Source of the DNA: Kwoniella bestiolae CBS 10118
Taxonomy: Eukaryota; Basidiomycota; Tremellomycetes; Tremellales; Cryptococcaceae
NCBI RefSeq assembly: GCF_000512585.2
Contig: NC_089241.1
Location: 6,094,001 to 6,158,000, forward strand
Direction of reading: 5' to 3'
Length of the DNA stretch: 64,000 bases
Position numbers and translations under genes: made by a program. A model generated the notes under the pieces. The model was not told the origin of the DNA and did no database searches. It worked only from the letters and a program-made list of their open reading frames with translations. Positions 10,008-21,651 of this stretch are shown here, piece after piece. Numbering within the stretch: the stretch's first letter is position 1; each line of letters begins with the position of its first letter.

Positions 10008-13000
10008 CTACAGATAATTCTCGTTCCCGCCACTCAGATAATCCCCTCCGAGAACCATCGTCCTCCCCTTTCGTGGCCCCTCCACCATCGTGTCCTTGTC
10101 CTTCTGATTTCCCTCGCTTATCGTCCTACCCCTTGTTCTCGACTTCCCGTTCCCACTCCTATCATCTATATCGCCCGCCATCCTATCCAGCGATACAGAC
10201 TCGAGCCTCCCCACCTTCTTAGTAGGTGTGCTCACCCCTCCCAAATCTCCTCTAACGCTCAAACGCCTTACCTCCCCCACCTCTTCCTCCTCACAATCAC
10301 TACCCTCAGAAGAAGACCACTCAATCCGCTCTTCCCCTTCGTGATCGTGATGTTGCGACTCAACCGTAGGAGAAAGGTTGAACCGTACCCCTCTAGCCAC
10401 TCTGGACCCACCTCTGGTAGTACTAGGTCGTTTGAGCGACGTCGAAGGCCGGAGTGAACCCGGTATAGGAGAGGGGGTAGCGAGTGTGGCTGCCCGTTTA
10501 CGACTTGAACTCACTTTGGGGGAAGTCGCGGAGGAAGAGGATGACCGACGTCGGGGTATAGTCGGACGAGAAGATTTAGCGGATCTGGGAGATTTGGGGG
10601 ATTTGGGTGTCTTGGGAAGAGGGATGGAAGGAGGTGATTTGATGAGATCTAAAGGCGATCTGAACTTTCTTTTCTTTTCTTCTATCGAGGGATCGGTTGT
10701 CCTACTTGATCTTCCGCTCTCATTCCCCTCGGTAATACTGGTAGAGGCTCTTGGCTTCTCCCTTTTCGATCCAGCCCTGAAAGGTGGTCTCGGTCCTTTA
10801 GCTCCAGCTCCAGGCCCAGCTCCCACCGTCATGCCCACCTCCTCGACCATGTTGGGAGAATCTACTATCTGGAGATTGCCTTCTCCCTCTCCCTCATCTA
10901 AAGAGGTATTGGTGGGTTTGTGTGAGTTCCTAAGTGAGGCTTGTCTAGAAGGTGGGAAAGGGAATCGAGGGCCCATCTCAAGTGTGGCGGAGAGGTATGA
11001 CGAGGTTGATTGTCTTCTTTTCTCACTGCTGGATATATTTGAATTTGATCGTTTCACCCCAACCCCTACCCCGTCATCTTCTTCACCATGCACAAGTTCA
11101 CTCCTGGGCTTATGTGAGGGCATGTGTGCTGGATCAGAGCTCAGAGGCAACGACGAAGGGAGTGGACCGAATGTCATGGATGACAGAGTAGACTTCCTCA
11201 TTCTCGCATGTTTGGCAGCTTCCTCCAGCCCATTCCCGTTCCCTTCCCCTTTCCCACTAAGCTCAGATGGGGAAGTCTTGGGGAATTGACCCTTGGAGAT
11301 CAACGTGATAGTATCTACACTATCCGCTCTCTGCCTTGCACCAAGATCCATAAGTTTGTTCCGGGGATTGGGGGCATTGTCAATAGTCATTGCCTTTTTC
11401 CTTGATTGACTTCTTGGAGGAAGGTCCGAGCGCTTTACTACCACGGGTCTATCCTCATGTCCTGCTCCTCTATTCCCATGAGAAATGGGGGGTTCAGAAG
11501 GCAATCCATCTTCAGCATTGATAAATTCAATTTTCCTTCCATCTTTAGTACGCTCTATAAACCCCAGTGGCACCTGGGCCGAGGGGTCGGTGAGTCCCCC
11601 ACCTGAGAAAGTGGGATACCCACCTTTACTCACGTTTGTATACTGCTCTTTCATACCAGCCTCACCGATAGCAGGAGGTGATTTCCTAGGATAGTTCTGA
11701 TTTTGGGATTGGGATTGGGTCGTATACTGCGCCTGGATAGGTAGGTCTATACCATTTTCCGAGCGGATCGAGATATTATCCCTCTCGTCATCTGAATCTA
11801 GCCCTATCGACTTGGCATTCGACAATGGTAATTTCCTCTTTTCCTGTTCCTGAGAGGGGTCCTGTGCTTCTGGATCGGAAATGGCGGGTTGACGAGATTT
11901 GCGCTTGAAGATGGGGTCGTAGCATTTTGGAGGGGGGCGGAAGTACAAAGCTCGGGTTGAGAGACTGAAGTATAGTGCTGGAGTGGGGGTTCTGGGGAGT
12001 TTGCGAGATAGCCATAGGAGGGTGGCTCCCTGTGTATAAGATCAACGAGTAAATAATTTCTACGACATTTTCGTGCTTTTTAGGGGAACATTGGGACTCA
12101 CGATTGAGAGGTTTAGTATACCTATGGCGAACAGGGCGAAGGAAGGTAGGAGGACGGATGTTTTGGCACTGGTGCATCGCCATAAGGTTAGACAACCGAA
12201 CATATCGTTCTTTTCAGAGGGTTCACCGGAGAGGGTTGAACTCACTATACTCGAAGATCCTCAATTGCCACGCTGCAACAACTGGTAGTCAGTGTTTTCA
12301 TCTTCTTCACCGGAACAACGACAAAAAGAAGAAAGTGGGTAAACTCACATGGTTTGTATCAGTCCCTGCCAGATTGGCGTACTTTGCGGTCCCATCCAGG
12401 GGAGATAGTTATACAAGAACATTTCGGGACAGCCGAATTGCCCTAATATCAATAAGGAGAGTGTTGAGACTGTCTTTTTCATCAGCATGTCTTCGTTGAT
12501 AGCTCAAGGTCATTCTGAAAAACCACTTGCCCATGACCAGCCTCGAAAATATCGTGAATCTATCACTCAAGTCATCAGTGACACTCGATACTTCCTCTGA
12601 TCTGTGTTGTCAGAAGCTCCAGTCAGTAGACACTCACACTGCTCCTCCAGCTTGACGAGGTACAGAGGATAATCCCCAATTGGCTTCTCCTGTTTCTGCA
12701 GCATCACTCCCCTCCTCTCGTCTGTGTAAGTACGTTTCATGAATCTCGATATTATGATCTCTCCTCTCGGGTGTTCGAATGATGGCTCCTATCGGTGCTG
12801 TGCTTGTTGATGACGATCGAGCTGTAGGAGCGGCATAGGGATTTCGACTACTTGAGGATGAGGGTGTTGGGCTCGAAGGATTTGAAGAGGATGAGATAGA
12901 TTGGGCGGCGGAGTATGCTGACATGTCACTGCACCATTCTACACTTAGCACTGATCTCCAATAAACTGAAGACTAGATTGGGAGATATGAGAGCCACTCA

Positions 13001-13108
13001 CTCTCCAATGGCTATAAATTGGACGGCTAATGCCCAGCATAGTATGACGAGCGCCGTCAGACGGAGGAGATTGTATCCTACCCATGTTAGAGAAGGACCA
13101 GCAGCCAT
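10008..13108 (-). CDS. Membrane protein with N-terminal four-segment domain and long disordered tail
   Basis: Predicted 889 residues; exons 13108-13002, 12928-12638, 12559-12538, 12473-12349, 12281-12246, 12168-12102 and 12029-10008. The head has four hydrophobic segments: LTALVILCWALAVQFIAIG, STLSLLILGQF, an amphipathic IQTICCSVAIEDL region and SVLLPSFALFAIGILNLSI followed by GATLLWL. The motif GQFGCPEMFLYNYLPWMGPQ stands between segments 2 and 3. This arrangement resembles a basidiomycete family I know as DUF7598; the name is from memory and unverified. From about residue 230 a single exon encodes some 660 residues rich in Ser, Pro, Lys and Arg (repeated KSPKSPRSAKSSRPT style), probably disordered and heavily phosphorylated. 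Function unknown. The least certain joins are the two borders of the 22-nt exon 3, where a weak GTCATG donor is needed to keep frame. Confidence 0.75.
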
Positions 13109-14131
13109 GTTATTGCTTGTTCCTGATTGTGAGTTTGAAGTTTTGTCTGTGAGTCTTTCGGATAGGGGTTTTCTTCTTTCTTTCTTGACGTAAATGAGTG
13201 TATGTGCATGCACTTTGGTAATTAGCACTATCGATCAGAATTTGTCGGCCATATCTTTCGTTTTTCACCGGACTTGCCCAGAGGTCTGTGGAAAACAGAT
13301 TTGTTCAATAAGATGTCAGTATGTTATGCAGTCAGATGAAGCGAAAACCTTCAGTATCTCGTTCCTCATCCCGTATATTGTGGAGCAAGGGCTATGATGC
13401 CCCTACACAGCTGAGCCAGGGATCGATCCAAATGATTGTCAAGGAGGATAAAAGGTTTATTTCGATCCTTTGTGATTAATCCAAGTCATCTTGTAGAAAG
13501 GATACGTGCGAATTGAGTTTCGTCATCATACGTAGAGTAGTCTGAAACGACAAATCGACTTGATCGGCATGTTCGATTTGTGAGCGGGGGCTACTTGACC
13601 GCACTGAAATGTATGCGTTGATAAGGGCATGCTGGAACAGCTGAAAGGCACACTCATACTCACTCGCTTGATCGACGTTCCTGACCTTTGATCTTCAGGA
13701 TCCCGCTGCTCTTGGCCAACTTCCAACGTTTTTCCATCTCACGCCAAGACCCTGCAGGATCTCTGTATGCCTCATGTTATGGTCGTGCAGTTAGTATGTA
13801 TGCGTTCAACATCAAGTGCGAGTCCTCGCCTATGAAGCGTGTTGGATGCATGTTAAGCATGCTTCTAGTCCCACCTTCCAACTCGAGTCAGATGACACAC
13901 GGACCGGGCTCCATAAAGCCTGTGAAAAAACGCCGAGAACGAGAGGGCACGGACAAAGAGAAGCGACGGGCGATCAGTGCGTGCTTCTCCCTACTCTTGC
14001 TCCCGTATCAATTTTGTTCTTCTTTTCCCCTAACTTATATCCTATATAATACATGCAGAACTTTCGTATCTCTCATTCAGATCCTTATTCTGCATTTCCA
14101 CCATCTTGTACCTCAACAGCGATACGATAGA
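13109..14131. other. Divergent intergenic region
   Basis: About 1 kb between the leftward membrane-protein gene and the rightward cysteine-coiled-coil gene. The open frame that ends at 14611 extends upstream to 13688 but its 13688-14131 part has no protein-like character; the start at 14132 is preferred. No other feature recognised. Confidence 0.5.
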
Positions 14132-15969
14132 ATGTCAGATCCCACCCTCATACCTTCACCCATCGGGCAGCCCTCGGGTCAATATTCCTCACCTATCGAG
14201 TCCAGGAACAACAGTAATAACAGTCATTCCAGTTCAGCCTCGGAATTAATCATCGTCGATCCCACCTCGATTGTACCATTCAAAGCATTCCCACCTCGAA
14301 CACAAGCTCCCTCCTCTTCATCATCGGCGCACATCAGACCCGCATCGACCATCATGACCAAAACCCCATCCAAGTCCACTGCACCTGGCCCCTCGGGGAA
14401 TTCAACGGGACATTCATGCACATCGACCTGCCGACGAATCGCTACACCCGATGAAATAGCCAAATGTGGATACGTCGCTCGACCAGTCTCCTTTTACCAC
14501 GACAAGGCAGTGTATGGTACACCCACACCCAGCAAAGTCCAGGCGATGGATTGGATGAGGTCGAGGTATCAGAGCGATGCATGCAAGAAGGATTGTTTGT
14601 GGTATCAGTGAGTCTCGCCTTCAAGTCTGATCGATCACTTACTGATCCTGATATCAGTCATCCAGATCATTGCGAGGGGTATCCGTGTCGAGGCGATATC
14701 CTCTATTGCTCAGTGCTGGACAGGTGTTTCTTCAAGGAAAGATGCGTTAAGCATTATGCGATGAGATCGAGGGAACGATGTGTACCTTACAACGATGGGC
14801 TCGAGCCTGGCTCGAACAGCATTAATGTTCCGCAGATCGGAGCTGGTGAGTCGATATCTGCTGTCCTGCTTGACATAAAGTAGTGCTTGCTCGATGATGA
14901 TACTGATTGACGAGATGGTTTGATTTAAGGCAACGGAGTAAATGAACCAGAAGAAAATGGTCAGCACAGGAACTTCCAGACTCGCCCAAGCAAGAGACAA
15001 CATTTCAAACCTCTTACTTGGTGGAAAGGTAAAGAATCCGGAAATCAACGTGAACCTGGATCACCTACCATTGCTAAGGTCTTGAACATATCCGAAGATA
15101 TGCTTCAGCCTTCCTCTTCACCGTTACCTCTTCTCTCCGCGTCAAAGACACACCGCCAACCCAAGCGCCAAATCAGTGATAACGATCTGCTCAATGAGAA
15201 TAAACGAATCCGAAATGATACTCCCACCTCTCATCGTGCAGAGGGATCAATGAATCAACCCTCGTCGCTCAGTCTTTCGAGGTCAACCGCACATGACAAA
15301 AATGTTTCTCTTCCTACGCCACCCGCCATCAACCACGATCAGGAGACAGCCTTGCTCACACCCTCATCTCAAGTCGAGGAGCAGGAAGGTGATTCTGGAA
15401 GATCCGCTTCTGAAGCTCATGAGGATGATGTACTTGGCCCTGAAGAAGGGGAAAACGAAGAAGAAGAAGAAGAAGCAGAGATCAATGATGAGATGGCATT
15501 GATGTGGAAGAGGATGTATGCACAGACCAAAGATCAATTGGACGCTACTACCATCCAAGCGTTGCAGGTTCAAGATGACCTTGCGACCGAAAGGGAGAAG
15601 AGGGTGGAGCTGGAGACTGGTAAGAAGAAGTTGGAAAAACAGGTTCTGGATCTGAAGAGGCAACTTGATAAAGTCAACACAGAGACGATGAACGATGCCA
15701 AGAATGATCAGAGCGGGGAGATGAAGCACCATGATGAAAAAGCGGAACTCAGGATACACGAGTTGAATGAAGCTTTATTTGAGGCTCTGTCGGAGATCAA
15801 ACAATTTCGAGGACGAGTGGAGAAGTTGGATAAGGAGAAGAAAGTGTTGTTGGAGATCAGAGATCAGGGGATGGGGATGATGAAGGATTTCGTAGAGAAA
15901 TATCAAAGTTTGATGAAGGGATATATGTTGGAGAGCGAAGGAGTTTCACTAAAGGGAAAGATGAGATGA
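14132..15969 (+). CDS. Cysteine-rich/coiled-coil family, copy 1
   Basis: I do not recognise this gene. Predicted 567 residues; exons 14132-14607, 14658-14845 and 14930-15969. Residues 1-100 are Ser/Thr-rich. A Cys pair (SCTSTC) and GYV/KAVYG motifs end exon 1. After a phase-2 intron comes HPDHCEGYPCRGDILYC, then Cys at fixed 11-residue spacings, CVKH, and the closing CVPYNDG. The eight or so Cys/His residues suggest a zinc-binding module, which is inference. Exon 3 is Ser/Glu-rich and ends in a long coiled coil (about residues 390-560, KLEKQVLDLKRQLDKV style). Two homologues lie at 18170 and 31838 with the same Cys spacing and the same intron position and phase. All are transcribed as separate genes. 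The start is the first ATG with a plausible N-terminus; an open frame continues upstream to 13688. Confidence 0.75.
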
Positions 15970-16743
15970 ATCGACAGGATATGATGGCACAGTATGTGAT
16001 GCTGATTCTTGTGTCTGACCGGTCGAAAGCTGATCATTGTCGAATGTAGTAACGTAAGCTCGGTCGATCATACACATCAAGCGAGAGTAGGGTATATGGC
16101 AGATTGACATCAGAGATAGATTTTGGTATGTGCGAGTATGTACAATAGTAGGATTCCACGATTTGGAGTCTGTTTGTATAAATGTCATGGAAGTTTGTTG
16201 TACACCCTGTATGTAGAGGCGTGTGGATACAAGTGGATTTATTATGCCGTTCATGTTCATGTAACCAAAGTAGCTATATCGAGTATTAGCCTTCGGTCTT
16301 CGATAAGGGTGGCAGCTTTGAGCTGATGTCAGCTCATATGAGGTCAGATACAACATTGGACCTCACTATGCGATTGAGGTGCTTGGGGTTATCGAGCAGT
16401 GCCAACGCAGTATATCGAACTGTGTATTGTAGGCATACCGAGGGAGAAATTTATATGAATAGTGGTCAATAGATTATCGTGCAGCGGTAGAGGATAGAAC
16501 TGATTTCAACGAAAGGAATACAGTAAACAAACATTTGATTTGATGTCAACGCATTGACCCCCACTTTTACAGTAAGTCATACTGTAATATATACATATTT
16601 CTATTTGCCATCAAATGTCTCATGGATACAGCATACAGTACATCCAAGTTGAATGACAATGAACACATCAACCTGATTCTTTTCTTCTTCTCTCCATTCT
16701 CATCATCGTCATCGTTCAGCAGCCATATGGTAAAAAATCGAGA
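15970..16743. other. Intergenic between family copies 1 and 2
   Basis: About 770 bp. I looked for a remnant of the cysteine module (CEGYP or the C-x6-C-x11-C-x11-C pattern) ahead of the coiled-coil gene and saw none. An unsupported frame at 16622-16939 overlaps the next gene in another frame. Confidence 0.5.
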
Positions 16744-17563
16744 ATGGACGCAACAGCCCCCCCAAGTAAACGTCATAAGGCGGAACCCAGACCCAAAAGC
16801 AGACTCACCGCCAGCCTCGTATCGGGGACAAGGGCAGAAATCAATGGACGACACCGAATCTCCTCATCTTCATCATCCTCCCATGAACAACCCAAAGTCA
16901 CTTCCTCCATTCCTCTCCATACACCACCTCCAGCGATAACATTGATCAAAGTTATTCCCCCTCGAGATCCATCCCGAACCCCTACTTTCGAAGAGACCAA
17001 TGCTGAAGGCAAATATGCCGTATACTGGATGGAGAGGGCATTCCGGGCCAAAGATACATACAACACCTTGAAGAGGAAAACGGATGTCAAAGTTAACGAG
17101 TTGTTTAGAGAGAAGGCGGAGGAGATGAGCAGAGAGAAAAAGGGATATGAAGATCAGATTGCGAAGTCAAAAATGGAAATGGAGGAGATGAAACGATGTT
17201 GCAAGGCAGACAAGGAACGCTTGGACAGGGAGAACACCAGATTGTCAGAGGAGAATAGGGGTCTGGTCGGTCGGAACAATATCTTACAAGCTGAGAAGCA
17301 AAAAGTCGAGGACGAATACAAGGCGCATCGATATGTGGCGAATGAAGATTCGAAACGAGCCAGGAATCGAGGAGAGTTTAAGGGAAAGCAGGGAGAAAGA
17401 GACCAAAGTGTCCGAGGAATTGGGGGTGTCCGTTAGGAGGGTCGAAACACTCGAGCAAGACTTGAAAGCTTCGGAGGAAAGAGTCAGGAAGCTTGAAGAG
17501 CTGAATAGATATGTTGAGGAGGCTAGGAGAACAAAGATGAAAGAGTTGGGCATCGGACTTTAG
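16744..17563 (+). CDS. Coiled-coil gene, possible module-less copy of the family; frame change
   Basis: Unknown function. Frame 1 from ATG 16744 encodes a basic Ser-rich N-terminus and then a coiled coil (about residues 95-205, for example DRENTRLSEENRGLV) but ends at 17436. The heptad pattern stops making sense near 17335-17365. From there frame +1 carries it on to the TAG ending at 17563 (LEQDLKASEERVRKLEELNR). Either a short intron joins the frames (for instance 17331-17367, 37 nt, donor GTGGCG, acceptor GAG, no clear branch point) or there is an indel. No cysteine module is present. Position between two full family members, same strand and a similar coiled coil suggest a truncated paralogue; this is inference. 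Confidence 0.55.
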
Positions 17564-18169
17564 GAAGATACAGAGGGCTTGAAGCTGACGAGTAAGTGTT
17601 TTAACATGACACTCTCTCAATCGCACGACGGTGAGGTAGGTAACGGTATGTGATGAATTAGGTTCGAATTCTAATGGACAAGATGAGATGAGCTCTCATG
17701 GTCGATAGGATTAGGACCTTGAGATTAATACCAGAGGGAATAAGATGCGGTACGGGTAGTGTGTTATAAATTATTTTTCTCATCATGCTTCGTATATATT
17801 TGGATACTGTGCAGTGTCCACACATGCATCTACAAGGTGAAATCTAATGGAATCGTGGACGAGTCAACGTCCCTTACCTTACCAGTTGGTTATCAGGAGA
17901 TGCAGTCGCACAGACCTGTTGCCTTCTTTTCTTAGTCCATGAGGTGCACGGTCATTCAACCACTCAACATTGATTCAGATGTAAGGTGTAAACAAATTTG
18001 TTAACACGCACTAATTTGACACCATCATTTGCAACTTCTCTCTTCTCCCTTTCCTCGCCCATCATGATCATCGACAGTATTGTGCTACACTCACCCATTC
18101 ACCCACTCACCATATACTGATCTTAGTGAACTATGTGAGACAGGTCCAACATATCCACAATTGAACAAG
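17564..18169. other. Intergenic between family copies 2 and 3
   Basis: About 600 bp without a supported gene; a typical promoter-sized gap. The open frame of copy 3 begins at 18080, but its ATG at 18170 gives the more natural N-terminus. Confidence 0.5.
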
Positions 18170-19705
18170 ATGATCACCAACACCTTATCCGACCAGACTG
18201 CCAACATGAATTCCACATTGACATCGACATTCCCCAACAGCCGACCTATTTCTCGCCTTCATCCAACACCCCAAGAAATAAGTACCCTCCAATCTATCCA
18301 GGATAACACAGACTTCCATACGCCTTCTACCACTTCAACAAACGAATCACTCACATCACAAACGATACTCGCACAACCTTCATCCAGTACCACGATCATC
18401 CTACCTCGCTCAACCCAGCCCAGTCAAATGACTGATACCCCCCTCCCTAGTGGTATCCTCGACATCATCGCCTCTGCCCCTCGTTCTCTTCCGAAAGGAT
18501 CACAGAAGAATAAAGTGCATGATAGGGACTGTGAGCATTGTCGATTCATTGATGACGATACAGCCATTCTAGAGAGATACGGTATCATCCGTGAGAGACC
18601 TAGGTTAAGTCATCCCAAGTGTTACTATGATTTTGCTCAATCAGATCATGGTGTAGCTGCGATTGAAAGACAGAAAGAACGGGTATCGAAGGATATAGAA
18701 TCGGATGGGAATTGGTTTTCGTGAGCTTCGTCTCCCTCCTTCTTCTTCTTCCAGTCAATCTCCGATAATCACGAATGCAGGAACACTTACTGATCAACTG
18801 AATCTTGTTGTCTGACCCACAGTCACCGAAACTTCTGCGGTGGATATCCCACCCGAGGATCAATCAAGTACTGTACCCAAGACCAGAAATGGTACTTCGA
18901 CACGATATGCATCAAGCATTGTGCATTGGGTAGCAAACATCGTTGTCAGCCTTATCACGATGGGAACGATCCGCTCGATCCTCCGGGGGATACCAGTCCG
19001 GGCGATTCCAGGGGACCACGGATGGATCGACACGACCCGGCCTCAGTATCAGTATCAGTATCGGCATCTGGGCAAGGTCAAACCAAAGGATCGACTGATA
19101 TCTCTTCAATGCTTAACCCAAAGATAGTCAACCTAATCCAGTTCAACGAAGGAAGAGTTGCTACTGGGAAATCTCCCATTATTCCCCAACCCAGACAAAT
19201 CGACTCCCTTGGACCTTCGTCAATACATATTTCACGCCGACCAGTCAACAACAACATCAACCAAACGATCCCCGCAAAACCTGTCATATCTCGGCCAAGC
19301 ATGACAATCCCAACCAAGAGGAAAACCATTGACGACAAGGCTGATTTCGACTACAAATCTGCGTACTCGAAGCTCGGGGTCCAACGAGACGAATTGAGCA
19401 AGATGAACAAACGCTTGACTGAGAAATTGGGGAAGGTGCAATCGGAGCAGAAGGCTTTGAAGGAGGATCAGGAGAAGATGGAGGAAAGACATAAAGAAGT
19501 GATCAAGGATTTGAGAGAGGAGAACAAGGTTTTGATGAAGCAGAAAGATGAAGGTACGACGAGGGAGGAGAGATTGAAAGTGGAATTGAAGATGTTGAAA
19601 GGTCAGAATGATGGGTTGACAAGAAAGTGCAACGAAATGAAGGATGAGAATGATCGACTTCTTCAAGAATTGAAGGGAAAGGAATCTAAAATACAATCGC
19701 GTTAA
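18170..19705 (+). CDS. Cysteine-rich/coiled-coil family, copy 3; frame change near 3' end
   Basis: Unknown family. Exons 18170-18720 and 18823-19705 give 477 residues. Exon 1 ends with a CEHC pair, YGIIRE and NWF. After a phase-2 intron comes HRNFCGGYPTRGSIKYC, then QKWYFDTICIKHC and CQPYHDG, at exactly the spacing of copies 1 and 4, except that the second Cys of the CxGYPC box is Thr here. A coiled coil follows (about residues 330-470). The frame closes at TAA 19703-19705, yet frame +1 continues the coiled coil (NEEKQDLEKERSTIASRRDF) to TGA 19839-19841. A 49-nt intron (19627-19675, donor GTGCAA, acceptor TTGAAG) could connect them but lacks a good branch point. A one-base indel in the AAAA run near 19690 would also do so. 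Confidence 0.7.
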
Positions 19706-20141
19706 TGAAGAGAAACAGGATCTGGAAAAGGAGAGATCGACGATTGCTTCGAGGCGCGATTTCGGGTATAACCTCTTGACGGATGGACTTCAAGGGCTGT
19801 TGGATGAGTTTCAGAGGAATGTGCAGCATGGGAAGGCATGAGGATAGTGTTTCAGAATCGTTGGTCAGGTCCGACAATCATTTCAGGAGATTTGAGTGTG
19901 GAAATGGGAGAAAAGAGGGAGCCAATATCAAGAAAAGACATCTTCGCTTTGTATTATACATCAATTGATATCTGGATATCTTTTTATACCAAAGTGTTGT
20001 ATATTTGTTCAGATTTCGTCGATAAAACGCTTTACCCCAGTATTGTAGATATGATTAGGTAAGTAGATAGATGAATGGGATCAACACACGTATGAACATA
20101 CAACAAGATATACATGCCACATTTACCCAAATCAGACATAA

Positions 20142-21651
20142 CTAAGCCTTAGCTTTCTTCTTAATTCCCAACAATTTCTGCATCCCTTCTCTCTTCCGCT
20201 TCGCTTGAGCAGGTGCAGCACCAGGCGAACTCCCACCATTGGTCTGACCATCTAACACCTTTCCCTTGGCAGCCAAGATACTAGCTACGGAAGGTTCATT
20301 GCTCGCGCTTGACCCCGGGCCAGGTACAGGGCGTCGCTTGATAGTCAACGCAGCGGGTAATGCCGTGTCTTCCTCATCATCACTACCTTCTTCCTTCTCA
20401 TCTTCTCCATCTTGCGATTTGAGCTTCGATTTGGCAGATGATGTTGAAGGTCCTGCACCGGGAGCAGCTATCTTGGAAAAGTACTGCTTGACCAGAGCGT
20501 CATCCTCGTCTTCTTCTGCTTTTCTCCTGGCTTCTTCCTCTGCTGACACCTTTTCTGCATGTAAAGCGGCCAAAAGAGCGTTGGGATCGGAAGATACGTT
20601 GGATAGTTCGAGTCTTGCGTTACGTTGTCTAAGTCATGCAAAACAGACTTGATTAGCATTGCAACACCACACGAACGAGCATCAAGAGGCAGTAGGAGCG
20701 AATTCCTGGAAATCGACTGCAAAACTGCTCCCGGCAAGTGGACTATAGGATCAGAATCAAGACGGGAGACCTGATATACTCACCTCAAATCAGCCAACTC
20801 ATCCATCATCTCCATCTCCCTCTTCGACTGTTCCTGCGACTTCTCCAAATCCGCCATCGCATCTTTCTCAATCTTACTCTCCAACGGATTCCCATCCGAA
20901 TCATACTCGTCATCTTCCTCCGCACCAGGTAGGTGGGTCGCCTTCTTATCTGTCTCTGACCAATTCTCGAAATTACGCGTGGCCCCTTGCTCACATGTGT
21001 AATCTGCGTTTTTCGGGTCGGTCTTGAATGTAATTTCGGATGAACACATTGGGCATTTCTAATGTATATGAAAACGATTAGCGATACATTCGCTGACATG
21101 CATTTGAATGGCCAGATGCGAAAGAGAAAGCATGTAACTCAGGTGTTGTAGATGACCAATTGAGGAAATCCCACCACTCACGATATAGAACCTGAATATC
21201 TTAATCCCATAATACTCTTCCCCTTGAGCAGTCTCCTTACGAGCATTGAACTTCTTTCCCTTGTCTAAAAGTAATCATATCAGCTGAGAGTTCCAATTTC
21301 ATATACACCGAAAAGAGGAAGGATCTAGCTGACAGTTCGAATCACTCACATATATACTCCCCACACCTATTACATCTCATAGAGAACGGAGCCATCAACC
21401 TGATAACCTGCTGAGGATCCTTGGGCATCTTTCGACGCTTGATCTTGGAGGGATCGAAATCCGGTGGAAAGCTGTGTTATCATTCTCTTGTTAGCTAAGC
21501 CCTATGTTTATTTTAGATGATGAGAAGGAGGAAAGCTTACTATTTCTGTTCATCGCGAAACCCACAGAGGTGATCAGTCAGCAACACTGTTCAAACTTGA
21601 AGAGGAGAAGAGGGAAGTGAGACTCACATTCAATACCTTACGTTCGGACAT
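20142..21651 (-). CDS. YJU2: Splicing factor Yju2/CCDC94 (CWC16 family)
   Basis: Component recruited with the Prp19 complex that promotes the first transesterification step of pre-mRNA splicing (family knowledge); nuclear. Predicted 331 residues. Exons: 21651-21628, 21545-21541 (5 nt), 21471-21350, 21264-21182, 21058-20784 and 20628-20142. The joined N-terminus MSERKVLNKYFPPDFDPSKI is the hallmark of the family and is only obtained by including the 5-nt exon. Two CxxC pairs (MRCNRCGEYIYKGKKFNARKE and KCPMCSSEITFKTDPKNADY) form the zinc-binding core. The rest is charged, with an acidic stretch, an EARRKAEED helix and a basic C-terminus LLGIKKKAKA. Convergent with the cysteine-family copy on its left. 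Confidence 0.95.

Noticed and set aside
10378..11289. 303-codon open frame on the plus strand
   Set aside because: Lies entirely antisense to the large Ser/Pro-rich exon of the leftward membrane-protein gene; an effect of codon bias, with no motif of its own.
13688..14131. Longer N-terminus for cysteine-family copy 1
   Set aside because: Extension is not protein-like and contains promoter-style sequence; copies 3 and 4 start close to the equivalent of 14132.
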